Assembly (NCBI GenBank): GCA_036350795.1
Contig: JAZBNV010000138.1
Coordinates: 11,118 to 75,117, forward strand
Reading direction: 5' to 3'
DNA from: JAUVKT01 sp036350795
GTDB taxonomy: Bacteria > Bacteroidota > Bacteroidia > Bacteroidales > VadinHA17
DNA length: 64,000 nt
Under the pieces are notes generated by a model, which made no database searches, was not told the origin of the DNA, and worked only from the letters and a program-made list of their open reading frames with translations. A program made the position numbers and the translations under genes. Of the stretch, positions 15,831 through 24,431 are shown piece by piece; position 1 is the first letter of the stretch; the number at the start of each line of letters is the position of its first letter.

Positions 15831-16211
15831 ATGGAACCGATCATTATTGAGGGAACACCTAAGACTCCAACAGTTAAATTTGATTCTAACGAAGGAATTT
15901 TTAAACTTGAAGGCCGATCTATCCCGGAAAATTCAGTAGAGTTTTACAAACCGCTTGTCGACTGGCTGGAGAGCTACAAGGATTCTCCCCTTGAGAAAAC
16001 AGTTGTGGAAGTGAAACTGGAGTATTTTAATACCAGTTCCTCAAAATGTATTCTTGATGTTTTTAAGAAACTCGAGGTAATACATAAGGCAAAGAATGAA
16101 GTACAGATTAAATGGTATTACGAAGAAGACGATGAAGATATGCTTGAGGCCGGTGAAGATTATGAATCCATAATCCGGGTACCATTCGAGATGATTGAGA
16201 TTGTTGAATAA
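15831..16211 (+). CDS. SiaC-family regulatory phosphoprotein (DUF1987)
   Basis: This 126-residue single-domain protein matches DUF1987. It has TPKTPTVKFD near the N-terminus, SIPENSVEFYKPLVDWLE, and the strand-turn VEVKLEYFNTSSSKCILDVF. Thr68 in YFNTSSS falls at the same residue number as the threonine phosphorylated by SiaB in Pseudomonas SiaC, which supports conservation of the switch. The C-terminus is acidic (EEDDEDMLEAGEDYES). It is the second gene of a two-gene unit closed by a bidirectional terminator. In other bacteria unphosphorylated SiaC binds and activates a diguanylate cyclase; here the partner is not visible. Confidence 0.87.
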   Translation: MEPIIIEGTPKTPTVKFDSNEGIFKLEGRSIPENSVEFYKPLVDWLESYKDSPLEKTVVEVKLEYFNTSSSKCILDVFKKLEVIHKAKNEVQIKWYYEEDDEDMLEAGEDYESIIRVPFEMIEIVE

Positions 16212-16250
16212 GCAACAAATACTATATCTTCAGGATCGGTTGATATATAA

Positions 16251-16281
16251 AAAAAGGGGTGTATTGTGTGCGCCCCTTTTT
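16251..16281. terminator. Bidirectional intrinsic terminator between siaC and ABC transporter gene
   Basis: AAAAAGGGG (16251-16259) pairs with CCCCTTTTT (16273-16281) with extra pairs inside and a short loop. A-runs and T-runs on either side allow termination on both strands between the convergent genes. Confidence 0.8.
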
Positions 16282-16289
16282 GTTTTTTC

Positions 16290-19200
16290 TTAATCCACCT
16301 GTATTTCCTTCGACCTGTCAAGAACTTCTTCCATAAAATCCAGGAAACGCTTCAGAAGCCTGAAATAGAGAACCAGGTATGTAAACAGGGTCATAAGCCA
16401 GATTACCATAATATTAACCCAGTAAGTTTCTATAAAATTACCGAAGATCTGTTTTCTTGGAGCATAGAAGTGGGCTTTTAAGAAGCTGTTCTCGGGATCT
16501 TTGAAGATCGGATCCATTTTCTGGATTATTCTGCCCTTGTACTCGATGCTTCGCTTGGTCTCATTTTCATTGGTTACAAATTCCTCGAGGCTTATATTGA
16601 AGTGATTTTCCTTTATCCTGTTAAATGCTTCAGGATCAGGGCCCTGCAGCTTATTTAGCAATGCATCCTTTTTATCATTGGCCTCATTATACCACCTTAT
16701 GTAGTTTTGCTTAAGAATCTCGATAAAATTCTCTGCTTCATCGAGAGCTTCAATGCTTACAATCCCGGGTTCAAGTATATCAAGGTATTTATAGCTAATA
16801 TTTTTACTTTCCATTTCCAGCTTAATCTCATTCTTGACTATCTCCAGGTCTCTCCGGGAATCATCGTCAAAGCGGTTCCTGTTAAGGTCGCTTTGCAGGT
16901 TGCCAATTTTAGCTTTCATGGTGTTATACCAGTCGTTTCTCTTATACTGGGCAATGCTCATTGCCTTATCAAATTCATAGAAGTTCTTTTCGTAATCATT
17001 GTCCATAAACTGTTTTACTGCGAGAGCTTCATAACCCCACCTGGCAATTATTCCTTCACCGTAAAAAGGTATCGCATCGGGAGATGAGAGGTTTGGATTA
17101 AGTTTTTCGAATTTGACAATTATACCACTTAAGATAATCTGTGGAATTACAAGGAAAGGGATAAGTATATATATTGTGACAACTGCCTTGAAACTGTCTG
17201 AAATAACCAGGCCCAGCAGATTGGATGCTGCCCAGCAGGAGAAGAGTACAAGCCAGTATTCAAGCATCATGCCTTTGATCTGCATTATTGAATTTCCCAG
17301 GATTACAAAAGTAAAGGCCTGGATAGCCGAGATAGAAAGCTGTACCACCACCTTCGACATAAGGTAACTGTTCCAGCTCAGGTTAAGAAAAGCCTCTCTC
17401 TTTAAAATCTTGCGGTCTTTTATAATCTCTTCGGCACTCACTGTGAGTCCCATAAAAATGGCAACTATAACCGACATAAACAGGTATACCGGCAGGTTAG
17501 AGTTATCCTGCAGGGTATATGAGGCATTTTTAACACTTTCGTCGAAGTATTTGATCAGGAAGGCCAGGAAAAAAGCCAGTATCGGAGCCTCAAGCAGGGT
17601 AATCAGAAGGTACTGCATATCTGCCAGTTTAGAAAGCACATCCCTCCTGGTGAATACCAGGAACTGCTTCAACCTGTTAGGGGTTTTAAAGGTGATTTCG
17701 GGGATTCCCATTCCCGGTTCAAGCCTTTTTTCCTTACCAGACAGGTGCACTCCGTAATGCTCGTTCCATTCTTTTGGAGATACTTTCCTGGTATTGGTGG
17801 CTTTTCCATATTCATCAAGTACCTTACCTTCTACGATATTAAATACCTGTTCAGGATTTACATTACCGCAGGCATGGCATTCACTTTCGCTCCAGTTGGC
17901 CTGGTGAGTCCTGGATTTAAAGTATATGATGGATTCGATCGGGTCGCCATTATATATAAGGTAGCCCCCGGTGTCAAGTATTACAAGCCTGTCAAACATC
18001 TTGAATATATCTGATGAAGGCTGGTGAATAACTACAAAGAGCAGCTTCCCTTTAAGTGCAAGTTCCTTAAGTAAATCCAGAATATTCTCCGAATCCCTCG
18101 ACGAAAGGCCTGAAGTAGGTTCATCAAGAAAAAGAATTGAAGGTTCCCTTATCAATTCAAGTGAAATATTAAGTCTTTTCCTCTGTCCCCCGCTTATTTT
18201 CTTATTTAAGGGACTTCCAACCTTCATATCACGAATCTCGTAAAGTCCGAGGGCGCCCAGGGTTGCATTTACTTTCTCTTCAATCTCCTCTTCAGTAAGA
18301 TTATCGAAGCACAGCTTGGCATTAAAGTAAAGGTTTTGATAAACTGTAAGTTCTTCTATCAGGAGATCGTCCTGTGAAACGTGTCCTATTAAACCTTCAG
18401 CTTCGTCAGAATCGTGATGAATATCAATGCCGTTAACCAGCACTTTTCCCTTATAAGGCTTATTGGTGCCGTTAAGAACATTAAGCAGGGTTGATTTACC
18501 GGCACCTGAAGCTCCCATAATACCAACCAGCCTGCCCGACTCTTCTTCAAAGGACATATTATGAAGGCCTTTATGTCCGCTTTTAAACCTGTATTCAAGA
18601 TTATTGACCTGGTAAACAACCCTTGAAGCCTGAAGTTCTTCCTTTCTGAACTGAGTAATTATATCACTATAATAGATAGGCGTTGACTTGGGGTCCCTGA
18701 GTGATGATCCGGGGTTAAAAGTATATACCTTGTCATCGTGCAGTATCTGGCCATTCATAAATATTTCACTCACAGAAGTGAACCTTACAAAGTGCATTCC
18801 TGCAGAACTTACTTCAAGAAACCATATTTGCCCGCTAACACTTTCATTAAGAAGGTGATGAATGGATGCTGGTTTTACTGTTTCGTCGTTATCAATAACC
18901 AGGATATTGCCAGAGTCCGGAATATCTGAGAAGGGGTTAAGTACAAATTGCCTGATCAGTTCATATTCATCTTTTTCAACATTGAAAGTATCGGCCACTG
19001 CCAGGATAAACTCGAGTTCATCATCACTCACCTCCTGGCCGTCTGATTTGCAAAATTCAAGAAGCTGAACAAGAACAATTATTTTCTGATCCTGGGTAAG
19101 CTGATCGTTTATCTGAGTGGTAATTCTTAATACCCTGACCGAAACAGCCGAGTGGCGCTTTTTCTGAGCACTCTTTTTTTGCCGCTCCTGTGCCTCGGTA

Positions 19201-19361
19201 TAAAAATCGTCAAAAACAGTCAGGTATTCTTTTACCAGTTCTTCGTTCAACTGCCTTCTCAGGAATGCCTCCACAACTACTCTCCTGTCGCTGTCACTGC
19301 TCTGCGGCCTGGCAATGATGGCAAACAATTGCATAAGGGCTTTAAGAATCTTTTCACTCAT
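16290..19361 (-). CDS. ABCG-type transporter fused to TerB-like and putative FHA-like N-terminal domains
   Basis: A 1023-residue multidomain membrane protein. Residues 1-145 are helical and acidic and look like a TerB/DjlA-type domain. Residues 150-235 form a beta-rich segment that may be a degenerate FHA-like domain, although the usual phosphothreonine-binding motif is not obvious. The ATPase follows with Walker A GASGAGKST (283-291), signature ISGGQRKRLN, Walker B SILFLDEPTSG and an H-loop in VVIHQPSSD. A CHACG pair near 494 precedes an ABC2-type membrane domain with about five or six helices from residue 585. The final helix (WVNIMVIWLMTLFTYLVLYF) comes after a soluble insert of about 200 residues. 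The order ATPase-then-membrane is that of ABCG half-transporters, which dimerise. The substrate is unknown. Confidence 0.82.
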   Translation of the reverse strand: MSEKILKALMQLFAIIARPQSSDSDRRVVVEAFLRRQLNEELVKEYLTVFDDFYTEAQERQKKSAQKKRHSAVSVRVLRITTQINDQLTQDQKIIVLVQLLEFCKSDGQEVSDDELEFILAVADTFNVEKDEYELIRQFVLNPFSDIPDSGNILVIDNDETVKPASIHHLLNESVSGQIWFLEVSSAGMHFVRFTSVSEIFMNGQILHDDKVYTFNPGSSLRDPKSTPIYYSDIITQFRKEELQASRVVYQVNNLEYRFKSGHKGLHNMSFEEESGRLVGIMGASGAGKSTLLNVLNGTNKPYKGKVLVNGIDIHHDSDEAEGLIGHVSQDDLLIEELTVYQNLYFNAKLCFDNLTEEEIEEKVNATLGALGLYEIRDMKVGSPLNKKISGGQRKRLNISLELIREPSILFLDEPTSGLSSRDSENILDLLKELALKGKLLFVVIHQPSSDIFKMFDRLVILDTGGYLIYNGDPIESIIYFKSRTHQANWSESECHACGNVNPEQVFNIVEGKVLDEYGKATNTRKVSPKEWNEHYGVHLSGKEKRLEPGMGIPEITFKTPNRLKQFLVFTRRDVLSKLADMQYLLITLLEAPILAFFLAFLIKYFDESVKNASYTLQDNSNLPVYLFMSVIVAIFMGLTVSAEEIIKDRKILKREAFLNLSWNSYLMSKVVVQLSISAIQAFTFVILGNSIMQIKGMMLEYWLVLFSCWAASNLLGLVISDSFKAVVTIYILIPFLVIPQIILSGIIVKFEKLNPNLSSPDAIPFYGEGIIARWGYEALAVKQFMDNDYEKNFYEFDKAMSIAQYKRNDWYNTMKAKIGNLQSDLNRNRFDDDSRRDLEIVKNEIKLEMESKNISYKYLDILEPGIVSIEALDEAENFIEILKQNYIRWYNEANDKKDALLNKLQGPDPEAFNRIKENHFNISLEEFVTNENETKRSIEYKGRIIQKMDPIFKDPENSFLKAHFYAPRKQIFGNFIETYWVNIMVIWLMTLFTYLVLYFRLLKRFLDFMEEVLDRSKEIQVD

Positions 19362-19431
19362 TAGCTACCCGTATTATAGGTTGATATTTGGTTAATCAAA
19401 ATAGTAATTTATCATTTAGTTTCCTAATGCA

Positions 19432-20022
19432 TCAGGTTTTGCCTGCTTTCTTCTTTTTCTTTTTTACCGAGAATCCAAACTTGCCGATTAAGCGGCCTGT
19501 TTCATAATATTTTCCGTGAGAATAGCACAAAACATTCGCCCTGTTCAGATCGAATTCACCTGTATCATCGTCCATATACGTCGGATCAGCATGTATTGTT
19601 ACTATTTCGGCAAGAAACATGTGATGAACACCAAGTTCGATAATCTCCTTTACCCTGCACTCGATATTAATAGGAGATTCCTTAATAAGCGGAGCCTTCA
19701 CGATGTCTGCCTCCAGGGGAGTTAGTTTCATTTCCCTGAATTTATTATATTTTTTCCCCGATCTTACCCCGCACCAGTCTGTTTGCCTGGCAAGTTCTGC
19801 AGTGGTAAGGTTTATTACAAACTCGCCCGATTTTTTAATCAGACCATATGAATGCCTTGAAGGCCTTACTGAAATATAGCACATTGGGGGTTCGGTACAT
19901 ACAGTACCTGTCCATGCAATGGTTATAATATTATATTCCTCAGGTGAGGACCCGCAGCTAACCATAACAGCCGGCAAGGGATAGATCATTGTGCCGGGCT
20001 TCCATCTTATTTTATTATTCAT
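19432..20022 (-). CDS. Flavin reductase family protein (flavoredoxin-like)
   Basis: A 196-residue FMN-binding split-barrel protein. MIYPLPAVMVSCG at the N-terminus, ITIAWTGTVCTEPPMCYISVRPSRHSY, the segment GEFVINL and the later HHMFLAEIV follow the flavin reductase-like pattern. Members reduce flavins with NAD(P)H or carry electrons as flavoredoxins; which applies here cannot be told. The C-terminus is lysine-rich (VKKKKKKAGK). It lies 38 bp after the STAS gene on the minus strand and may be read from the same promoter. A link to the signalling genes is positional only. Confidence 0.85.
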   Translation of the reverse strand: MNNKIRWKPGTMIYPLPAVMVSCGSSPEEYNIITIAWTGTVCTEPPMCYISVRPSRHSYGLIKKSGEFVINLTTAELARQTDWCGVRSGKKYNKFREMKLTPLEADIVKAPLIKESPINIECRVKEIIELGVHHMFLAEIVTIHADPTYMDDDTGEFDLNRANVLCYSHGKYYETGRLIGKFGFSVKKKKKKAGKT

Positions 20023-20060
20023 TTAAAAAGGCTGAGTTTGGAGCTAAAGACCGGACTGCT

Positions 20061-20399
20061 CTAGAAACTTGATTTACATGTGTCCAGATCATCATAAAGT
20101 TCGAATATAGTGTGAAGCTGAAGAGTCAGAAAGAGTGTTTTTACTTCAGGATGAAGGTTGCAGATTTTAAGTACCCCAAAATTATTACGGGCGCTTTTCA
20201 TTGTAGTAAGAAAACATCCGAATCCCGAACTGTCTATGTATTTTATTCCCTCGAGATCGATAATTACTTTTGAGTTTGCAGTGTCGAACAGTCTTACCAG
20301 TTGCTTCCGTGCATCGTCTGCCACCAGTGCATTGAATTTATCTATTCCTTCAAATACCACATGCTCAATATTATTTTCAAGTTCACTTACTTTTATCAT
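20061..20399 (-). CDS. STAS domain protein paired with Hpt
   Basis: A 112-residue lone STAS domain. The segment KVIIDLEGIKYIDSSGFG carries the DSSG loop (Ser57/Ser58), which is the phosphorylation site in anti-anti-sigma factors. The N-terminus and the FLTLQLHTIFELYDD end are typical of RsbV/SpoIIAA-like folds. Its ATG is one base downstream of the Hpt stop codon, so the two proteins are surely coexpressed. A cognate HPK-like kinase or PP2C phosphatase is not encoded in the window. I infer a partner-switch role but not its output. Confidence 0.85.
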   Translation of the reverse strand: MIKVSELENNIEHVVFEGIDKFNALVADDARKQLVRLFDTANSKVIIDLEGIKYIDSSGFGCFLTTMKSARNNFGVLKICNLHPEVKTLFLTLQLHTIFELYDDLDTCKSSF

Positions 20400-20400
20400 T

Positions 20401-20745
20401 TTAGAGGCTTTTAATATATTCGTCCAGATCCTTCAATGCTATTTTGCATGCTTCGTTAAAATCATCAATGTATTGAGGGTAAGATTCTGTATCTTCCCCT
20501 GCCTTTGCCTTTATCTCAAGCTCTTTAAGCTTTCTGGCCATATTTTCCATTCCCATTATTGCAACCGAGGATTTTGCCTTGTGCGCCAGCAAGCCCAGGT
20601 CATAATATTTTTTGTGTTCCAGCAGGTCGGTCATTTCGTTGCAAAACTCAGGAACCTGTTGCCTGAAGATATCAATCATTTCAATAATGATTTCCCTGGA
20701 TCCACCGCATACTTCTTCAATGTATGCAACATTAATTATTTTCAT
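20401..20745 (-). CDS. Orphan Hpt (histidine phosphotransfer) domain protein
   Basis: A 114-residue four-helix Hpt domain. The phospho-accepting histidine is His55 in GLLAHKAKSSVAIMG, followed by the usual MENMARKLKELE helix. Hpt proteins relay phosphate between receiver domains of hybrid kinases and response regulators. No kinase or receiver lies nearby, so it probably serves a hybrid kinase encoded elsewhere. It is the first gene of an apparent Hpt-STAS-flavin reductase unit. The one-base gap to the STAS gene suggests that phosphorelay and serine/threonine partner switching are coupled in this organism, which is an inference. Confidence 0.85.
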   Translation of the reverse strand: MKIINVAYIEEVCGGSREIIIEMIDIFRQQVPEFCNEMTDLLEHKKYYDLGLLAHKAKSSVAIMGMENMARKLKELEIKAKAGEDTESYPQYIDDFNEACKIALKDLDEYIKSL

Positions 20746-20774
20746 ATTTTATTCCCCCTTACTTAGCTTACAAA

Positions 20775-20782
20775 CAAAAATA
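20775..20782 (-). promoter_or_regulatory. Candidate -7 promoter element for Hpt-STAS genes
   Basis: TATTTTTG on the minus strand matches TAnnTTTG and predicts a start site about 25 bp before the Hpt ATG. No TTTG -33 box is clear. Confidence 0.4.
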
Positions 20783-21029
20783 TGAAAAATCTTTAACACT
20801 TACTTATCAGAACTGCTATTTGAAAATGCTGCCTCAGGATAATTTAATAAATTGTAGTACATTTAAGTACTGATTGCTTGGTAAGTTTAAAATGATATTT
20901 ATATTTCAGCATCCTGGTATATTGTTGAGTTATGATTAATCTGCTGTGCTATGGTGTTGATCCACTGGTTGTTTAAGGGATGTGGAAATAGATTAATATC
21001 CCTGCCCCGTTAAAATAAAAAATAAAAGA

Positions 21030-22403
21030 ATGAATAGACTATTACTACTTGGTATTGTGCTTCTCCTGCCATGCAGTATGCAATTATCAGGACAGGAAAA
21101 AGTAAATATTGATAAGGCTGATTTTATTATTGAAAAGGAGGGCTTTAAGGAGGCATGGTATCATGTCAGGGAAGGGGATAAATTATACCGCCTTGGTGGA
21201 GGGCTTTATCCTGATGCAGTGGAACATTACCTGAAGGCCTATAAATTTAACAGCGAAAATGCAGAACTAAACTATAAGCTTGGCGTAGCCAGCCTTTTTG
21301 GAAATGACCAGTTTGGCGCATTGAATTATTTTCTGAAGGCCAGGTCGCTTAAAACAGATGTGGCTGCCGACCTGGTTCTGCTTACCGGAAGAGCTTACCA
21401 GTTCAGGGGCGATTATGGGAGGGCTATCGATTTTTTTAATATGTATTCCGATAAGTTACTGGAGAATGGTAAGAGTGATCCCGAGGTAATGCGCTATATT
21501 AAAGAATGTAACCTCGCCATCGAAAATGGATTGTCAGAAGATTTTGAGATAATGAACCTGGGTAAAAATATAAACTCCGAAAGTGATGATTATTCTCCTG
21601 TACTGGTAAAGAATGAACAGGCAATCTATTTTACAACCAGGCGCCAGCTGAGTGCAAAAGACGAGTTGCAGGGATCAGATTATAAATGGAATGAAAACGT
21701 TTATATTGCTACCGCTACAGAGGGTATATGGGATGCCGCAGGTCCGGCAGGGACAGAAGTATGTACACCCCTGAATGAAGGTGTTCTATATGTTGACAGG
21801 GATAATACTTATATGCTTCTTTATGCCGGATGGAGTGGTAGTGGCGATATTATGCGTTCTGAGTTTGACAGGGGTGTCTGGAGAACACCGGAGTCTTTTA
21901 TGGATGAGACATCCACACCTTACAGGGAAACATCAATTGCTTTAAGCAATGACGGTGAAGAGGTTTTTTTTACCAGCGATATAAAAAAGGGCAACGCAGG
22001 AGGGAGAGATATATATTATATGCGGAGAGTTAAGAAGAATAAATGGACAAAACCGTCAAATCTTGGTCCTCTGGTAAATTCAGGGGGAAATGAAGAAGCT
22101 GTATGGACTTCTGCAACAGGTGATACAATATGGTTTAGCTCCAACGGGCTCCAGGGCTACGGCGGGTATGATATATTTATGTCGGTAAGGGATATTTCGG
22201 GTCAGTTTTCTGAACCTGTAAATATGGGCCTGCCAGTAAACTCACAGTGGGACGATCTTTTCTACCGTCCTTCTGTTATCGACAGGAGGGAGGCATATTT
22301 TTCCTCCAACAGACCAGGCGGTTTTGGCGGACTCGATATTTATCACGTAAAAAAGATTCCGGCATTTTCCAGGCAGGCAGACTCCACTCTGGCCAGGTAC
22401 TGA
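21030..22403 (+). CDS. Exported TPR/PD40 beta-propeller protein
   Basis: A 457-residue protein with a signal peptide (MNRLLLLGIVLLLPCSMQLSGQ). Residues 45-175 form TPR-like helical pairs (AVEHYLKAYKFNSENAELNYKLG and following). Residues 190-450 contain PD40/WD40-like propeller blades, with YFTTRR, VFFTSDIKKGNAGGRDIYYM, IWFSSNGLQGYGGYDIF and YFSSNRPGGFGGLDIY. This is the architecture of the front part of Bacteroidota OmpA-family proteins such as PorE, but the peptidoglycan-binding OmpA domain is missing. A periplasmic or outer-membrane-associated role is inferred. It stands alone between divergent Hpt-STAS and gcvT. Confidence 0.82.
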   Translation: MNRLLLLGIVLLLPCSMQLSGQEKVNIDKADFIIEKEGFKEAWYHVREGDKLYRLGGGLYPDAVEHYLKAYKFNSENAELNYKLGVASLFGNDQFGALNYFLKARSLKTDVAADLVLLTGRAYQFRGDYGRAIDFFNMYSDKLLENGKSDPEVMRYIKECNLAIENGLSEDFEIMNLGKNINSESDDYSPVLVKNEQAIYFTTRRQLSAKDELQGSDYKWNENVYIATATEGIWDAAGPAGTEVCTPLNEGVLYVDRDNTYMLLYAGWSGSGDIMRSEFDRGVWRTPESFMDETSTPYRETSIALSNDGEEVFFTSDIKKGNAGGRDIYYMRRVKKNKWTKPSNLGPLVNSGGNEEAVWTSATGDTIWFSSNGLQGYGGYDIFMSVRDISGQFSEPVNMGLPVNSQWDDLFYRPSVIDRREAYFSSNRPGGFGGLDIYHVKKIPAFSRQADSTLARY

Positions 22404-22469
22404 AATTGCCGGTCGATGCTTAAATAGGAGAATTAGACCATATTAAATTTAAAATATTCACTAATTGAT

Positions 22470-22477
22470 TAAATTTG
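22470..22477 (+). promoter_or_regulatory. Candidate -7 promoter element for gcvT
   Basis: TAAATTTG matches TAnnTTTG, 37 bp before the gcvT ATG. No good -33 box is seen. Confidence 0.4.
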
Positions 22478-22514
22478 CCTTTGTTACTATTAATATTAAA
22501 CAATCTTATATACT

Positions 22515-23618
22515 ATGAAAAATACAGCCTTTAAACCATTTCATGAAAATATGGGTGCACGAATGGTTCCTTTTGCGGGTTACAATATGCCGATTGAATA
22601 TACCGGAATTAACGATGAACATGTAAGCGTCAGGCAGGGTGTGGGAGTTTTTGATGTGTCGCACATGGGTGAATTCTGGGTCGAGGGTCCTGGCTCGCTT
22701 GAATTCCTGCAATATATTACATCAAATGATGTTTCGGAACTTGTTGATGGCAAGGTTCAGTATTCGTGTTTGCCAAATGGTAAAGGTGGAATTGTTGACG
22801 ATTTGCTGGTTTACAGGTTTGCCGAAGATAAATACCTCCTGGTTGTAAATGCAGCCAATATTGAAAAAGACTGGAACTGGTGTGTTAAGCAGGCAGAAAA
22901 GTTCAATATTAAGCCCGGTAAGGGTATAAGAAATGAATCAGATAATACATCCCAGCTGGCAGTACAGGGACCCCTGGCCCTTAAAGCAATGCAAAAAATT
23001 GCTTCTGAGAATGTTACAGATATGGAATATTATACTTTTAAGGTAATTGATTTTGCCGGTATAAAAAATGTGCTCTTTGCCACAACAGGCTATACCGGAT
23101 CGGGCGGTTGCGAAATATATGTCGATAACAGGGATGCTGAAAAACTATGGAAGGCAGTATTTGAAGCAGGTGAGGAGTTCGGCATAAAGCCTATTGGCCT
23201 GGCTGCAAGGGATACTCTTCGCCTGGAGATGGGATATTGTCTTTACGGTAACGATATCGATGATACAACTTCGCCAATAGAAGCAGGACTGGGATGGATA
23301 ACTAAATTCAGCGACTCCAAGGAGTTTATTGATAAGGATATGCTCTTAAAACAGAAGGAGGAGGGAGTTGCAAGGCGCCTGAAGGGCTTTGAGATGATAG
23401 ATCGCGGGATACCCAGGCATCACTATGAAGTTGTTAATGAAAATAATGAAGTTATCGGGCATGTAACATCCGGAACAATGTCTCCAATGATGAAAAAGGG
23501 AATAGGCATGGCCTACCTTTCAAAGGGATACTGGAAGGCCGATACCGGGATTTTTATCAGGGTCAGGAATAAAAATCTCAAGGCAAAAGTTGTGAGTATG
23601 CCAATTTACAAGGGATAG
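22515..23618 (+). CDS. gcvT: Glycine cleavage system aminomethyltransferase (T protein)
   Basis: GcvT transfers the methylene group from the aminomethyl-lipoyl H protein to tetrahydrofolate and releases ammonia. MVPFAGYNMPIEY and FDVSHMGEF near the N-terminus, the folate-site region DDLLVYRF, TGYTGSGGCEIYV and GLAARDTLRLEMGYCLYGND are all characteristic. The 367-residue length is standard. GcvH and GcvP are not in the window, so the system is split. It stands 20 bp before comB and in the same direction as the serine biosynthesis genes, which supply serine and hence glycine. Confidence 0.95.
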   Translation: MKNTAFKPFHENMGARMVPFAGYNMPIEYTGINDEHVSVRQGVGVFDVSHMGEFWVEGPGSLEFLQYITSNDVSELVDGKVQYSCLPNGKGGIVDDLLVYRFAEDKYLLVVNAANIEKDWNWCVKQAEKFNIKPGKGIRNESDNTSQLAVQGPLALKAMQKIASENVTDMEYYTFKVIDFAGIKNVLFATTGYTGSGGCEIYVDNRDAEKLWKAVFEAGEEFGIKPIGLAARDTLRLEMGYCLYGNDIDDTTSPIEAGLGWITKFSDSKEFIDKDMLLKQKEEGVARRLKGFEMIDRGIPRHHYEVVNENNEVIGHVTSGTMSPMMKKGIGMAYLSKGYWKADTGIFIRVRNKNLKAKVVSMPIYKG

Positions 23619-23638
23619 TAAGACGGAAGGGGATTTTA

Positions 23639-24361
23639 ATGAGCAGATACAGAGTTGAAGCATGTTTATCACCTGCACTGTTTGAGTATTCCTTTAATCC
23701 AGAGTCGATAGCTGTTGTTATCGACACACTGAGGGCAAGCTCCGCAATATGTTCTGCTCTCTCGAATGGGGCAAAGGAACTAATACCGGTTGCTACTCTT
23801 GATGAAGCCAGGGAATATAAGAAGAAGGGCTATCTTGTTGCTGCTGAGAGAGATGGTTACGTTCTTGATTTTGCAGACTTTGGTAACTCACCCTTTAATT
23901 TTACGGCTGAAAGGGTTAAGGATAAAACAATAGTTTACAGTACCACCAACGGTACGAAAACAATTGAGATGGCTTCTGCGTGCAGGAAGGTGGTTGTAGG
24001 CTCATTCCTTAATATTAGTGCTCTTTGCAACTGGCTCCTGTCACAGGAAAGCGATATTTTACTGCTTTGCGCGGGCTGGAAAAACAGGGTTAACCTCGAA
24101 GATACCTTTTTTGCCGGTGCAATGGCTGCAAAATTGCTTAAAGACAGCATGTTTTTTACTGATTGTGATTCAGTAAAAATTGCCCTTGACCTCTGGGAAA
24201 AAGGTGGCAGGGATCCGCTTGAATATGTACAGAAGGCCGCACAAAGGAAAAGACTGGGAGAGAAGGGACTCGATGATTGCATACCCTTCTGCCATACTCC
24301 CGACTCAAGCAAGGTGATTCCGGTTCTGGCCGGGAGAAAAATAATTATCCTGGATACTTAA
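23639..24361 (+). CDS. comB: 2-phosphosulfolactate phosphatase family protein
   Basis: A 240-residue ComB-fold protein. AVVIDTLRASSAICSALSNGA at the N-terminus, AAERDGYVLDFADFGNSPFNF, and TIVYSTTNGTKTIEMAS are the family hallmarks, and the C-terminus has FCHTPDSSKVIPVL. In methanogens ComB makes sulfolactate for coenzyme M. Many bacteria without coenzyme M carry homologues, and their substrate is not established. It lies 20 bp after gcvT, probably on the same transcript. Family membership is firm, physiological function is open. Confidence 0.85.
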   Translation: MSRYRVEACLSPALFEYSFNPESIAVVIDTLRASSAICSALSNGAKELIPVATLDEAREYKKKGYLVAAERDGYVLDFADFGNSPFNFTAERVKDKTIVYSTTNGTKTIEMASACRKVVVGSFLNISALCNWLLSQESDILLLCAGWKNRVNLEDTFFAGAMAAKLLKDSMFFTDCDSVKIALDLWEKGGRDPLEYVQKAAQRKRLGEKGLDDCIPFCHTPDSSKVIPVLAGRKIIILDT

Positions 24362-24397
24362 ATGCATTTTTTGACCTTTATACGATAATAATTTGCG

Positions 24398-24405
24398 TAA
24401 TTTTG
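24398..24405 (+). promoter_or_regulatory. Candidate -7 promoter element for serC-serA-DUF1015
   Basis: TAATTTTG matches TAnnTTTG, 26 bp before the serC ATG. A TTTG lies at 24370-24373, a slightly long distance for a -33 box. Confidence 0.45.
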
Positions 24406-24431
24406 AATAAAAACCAAAACACAATATACTT

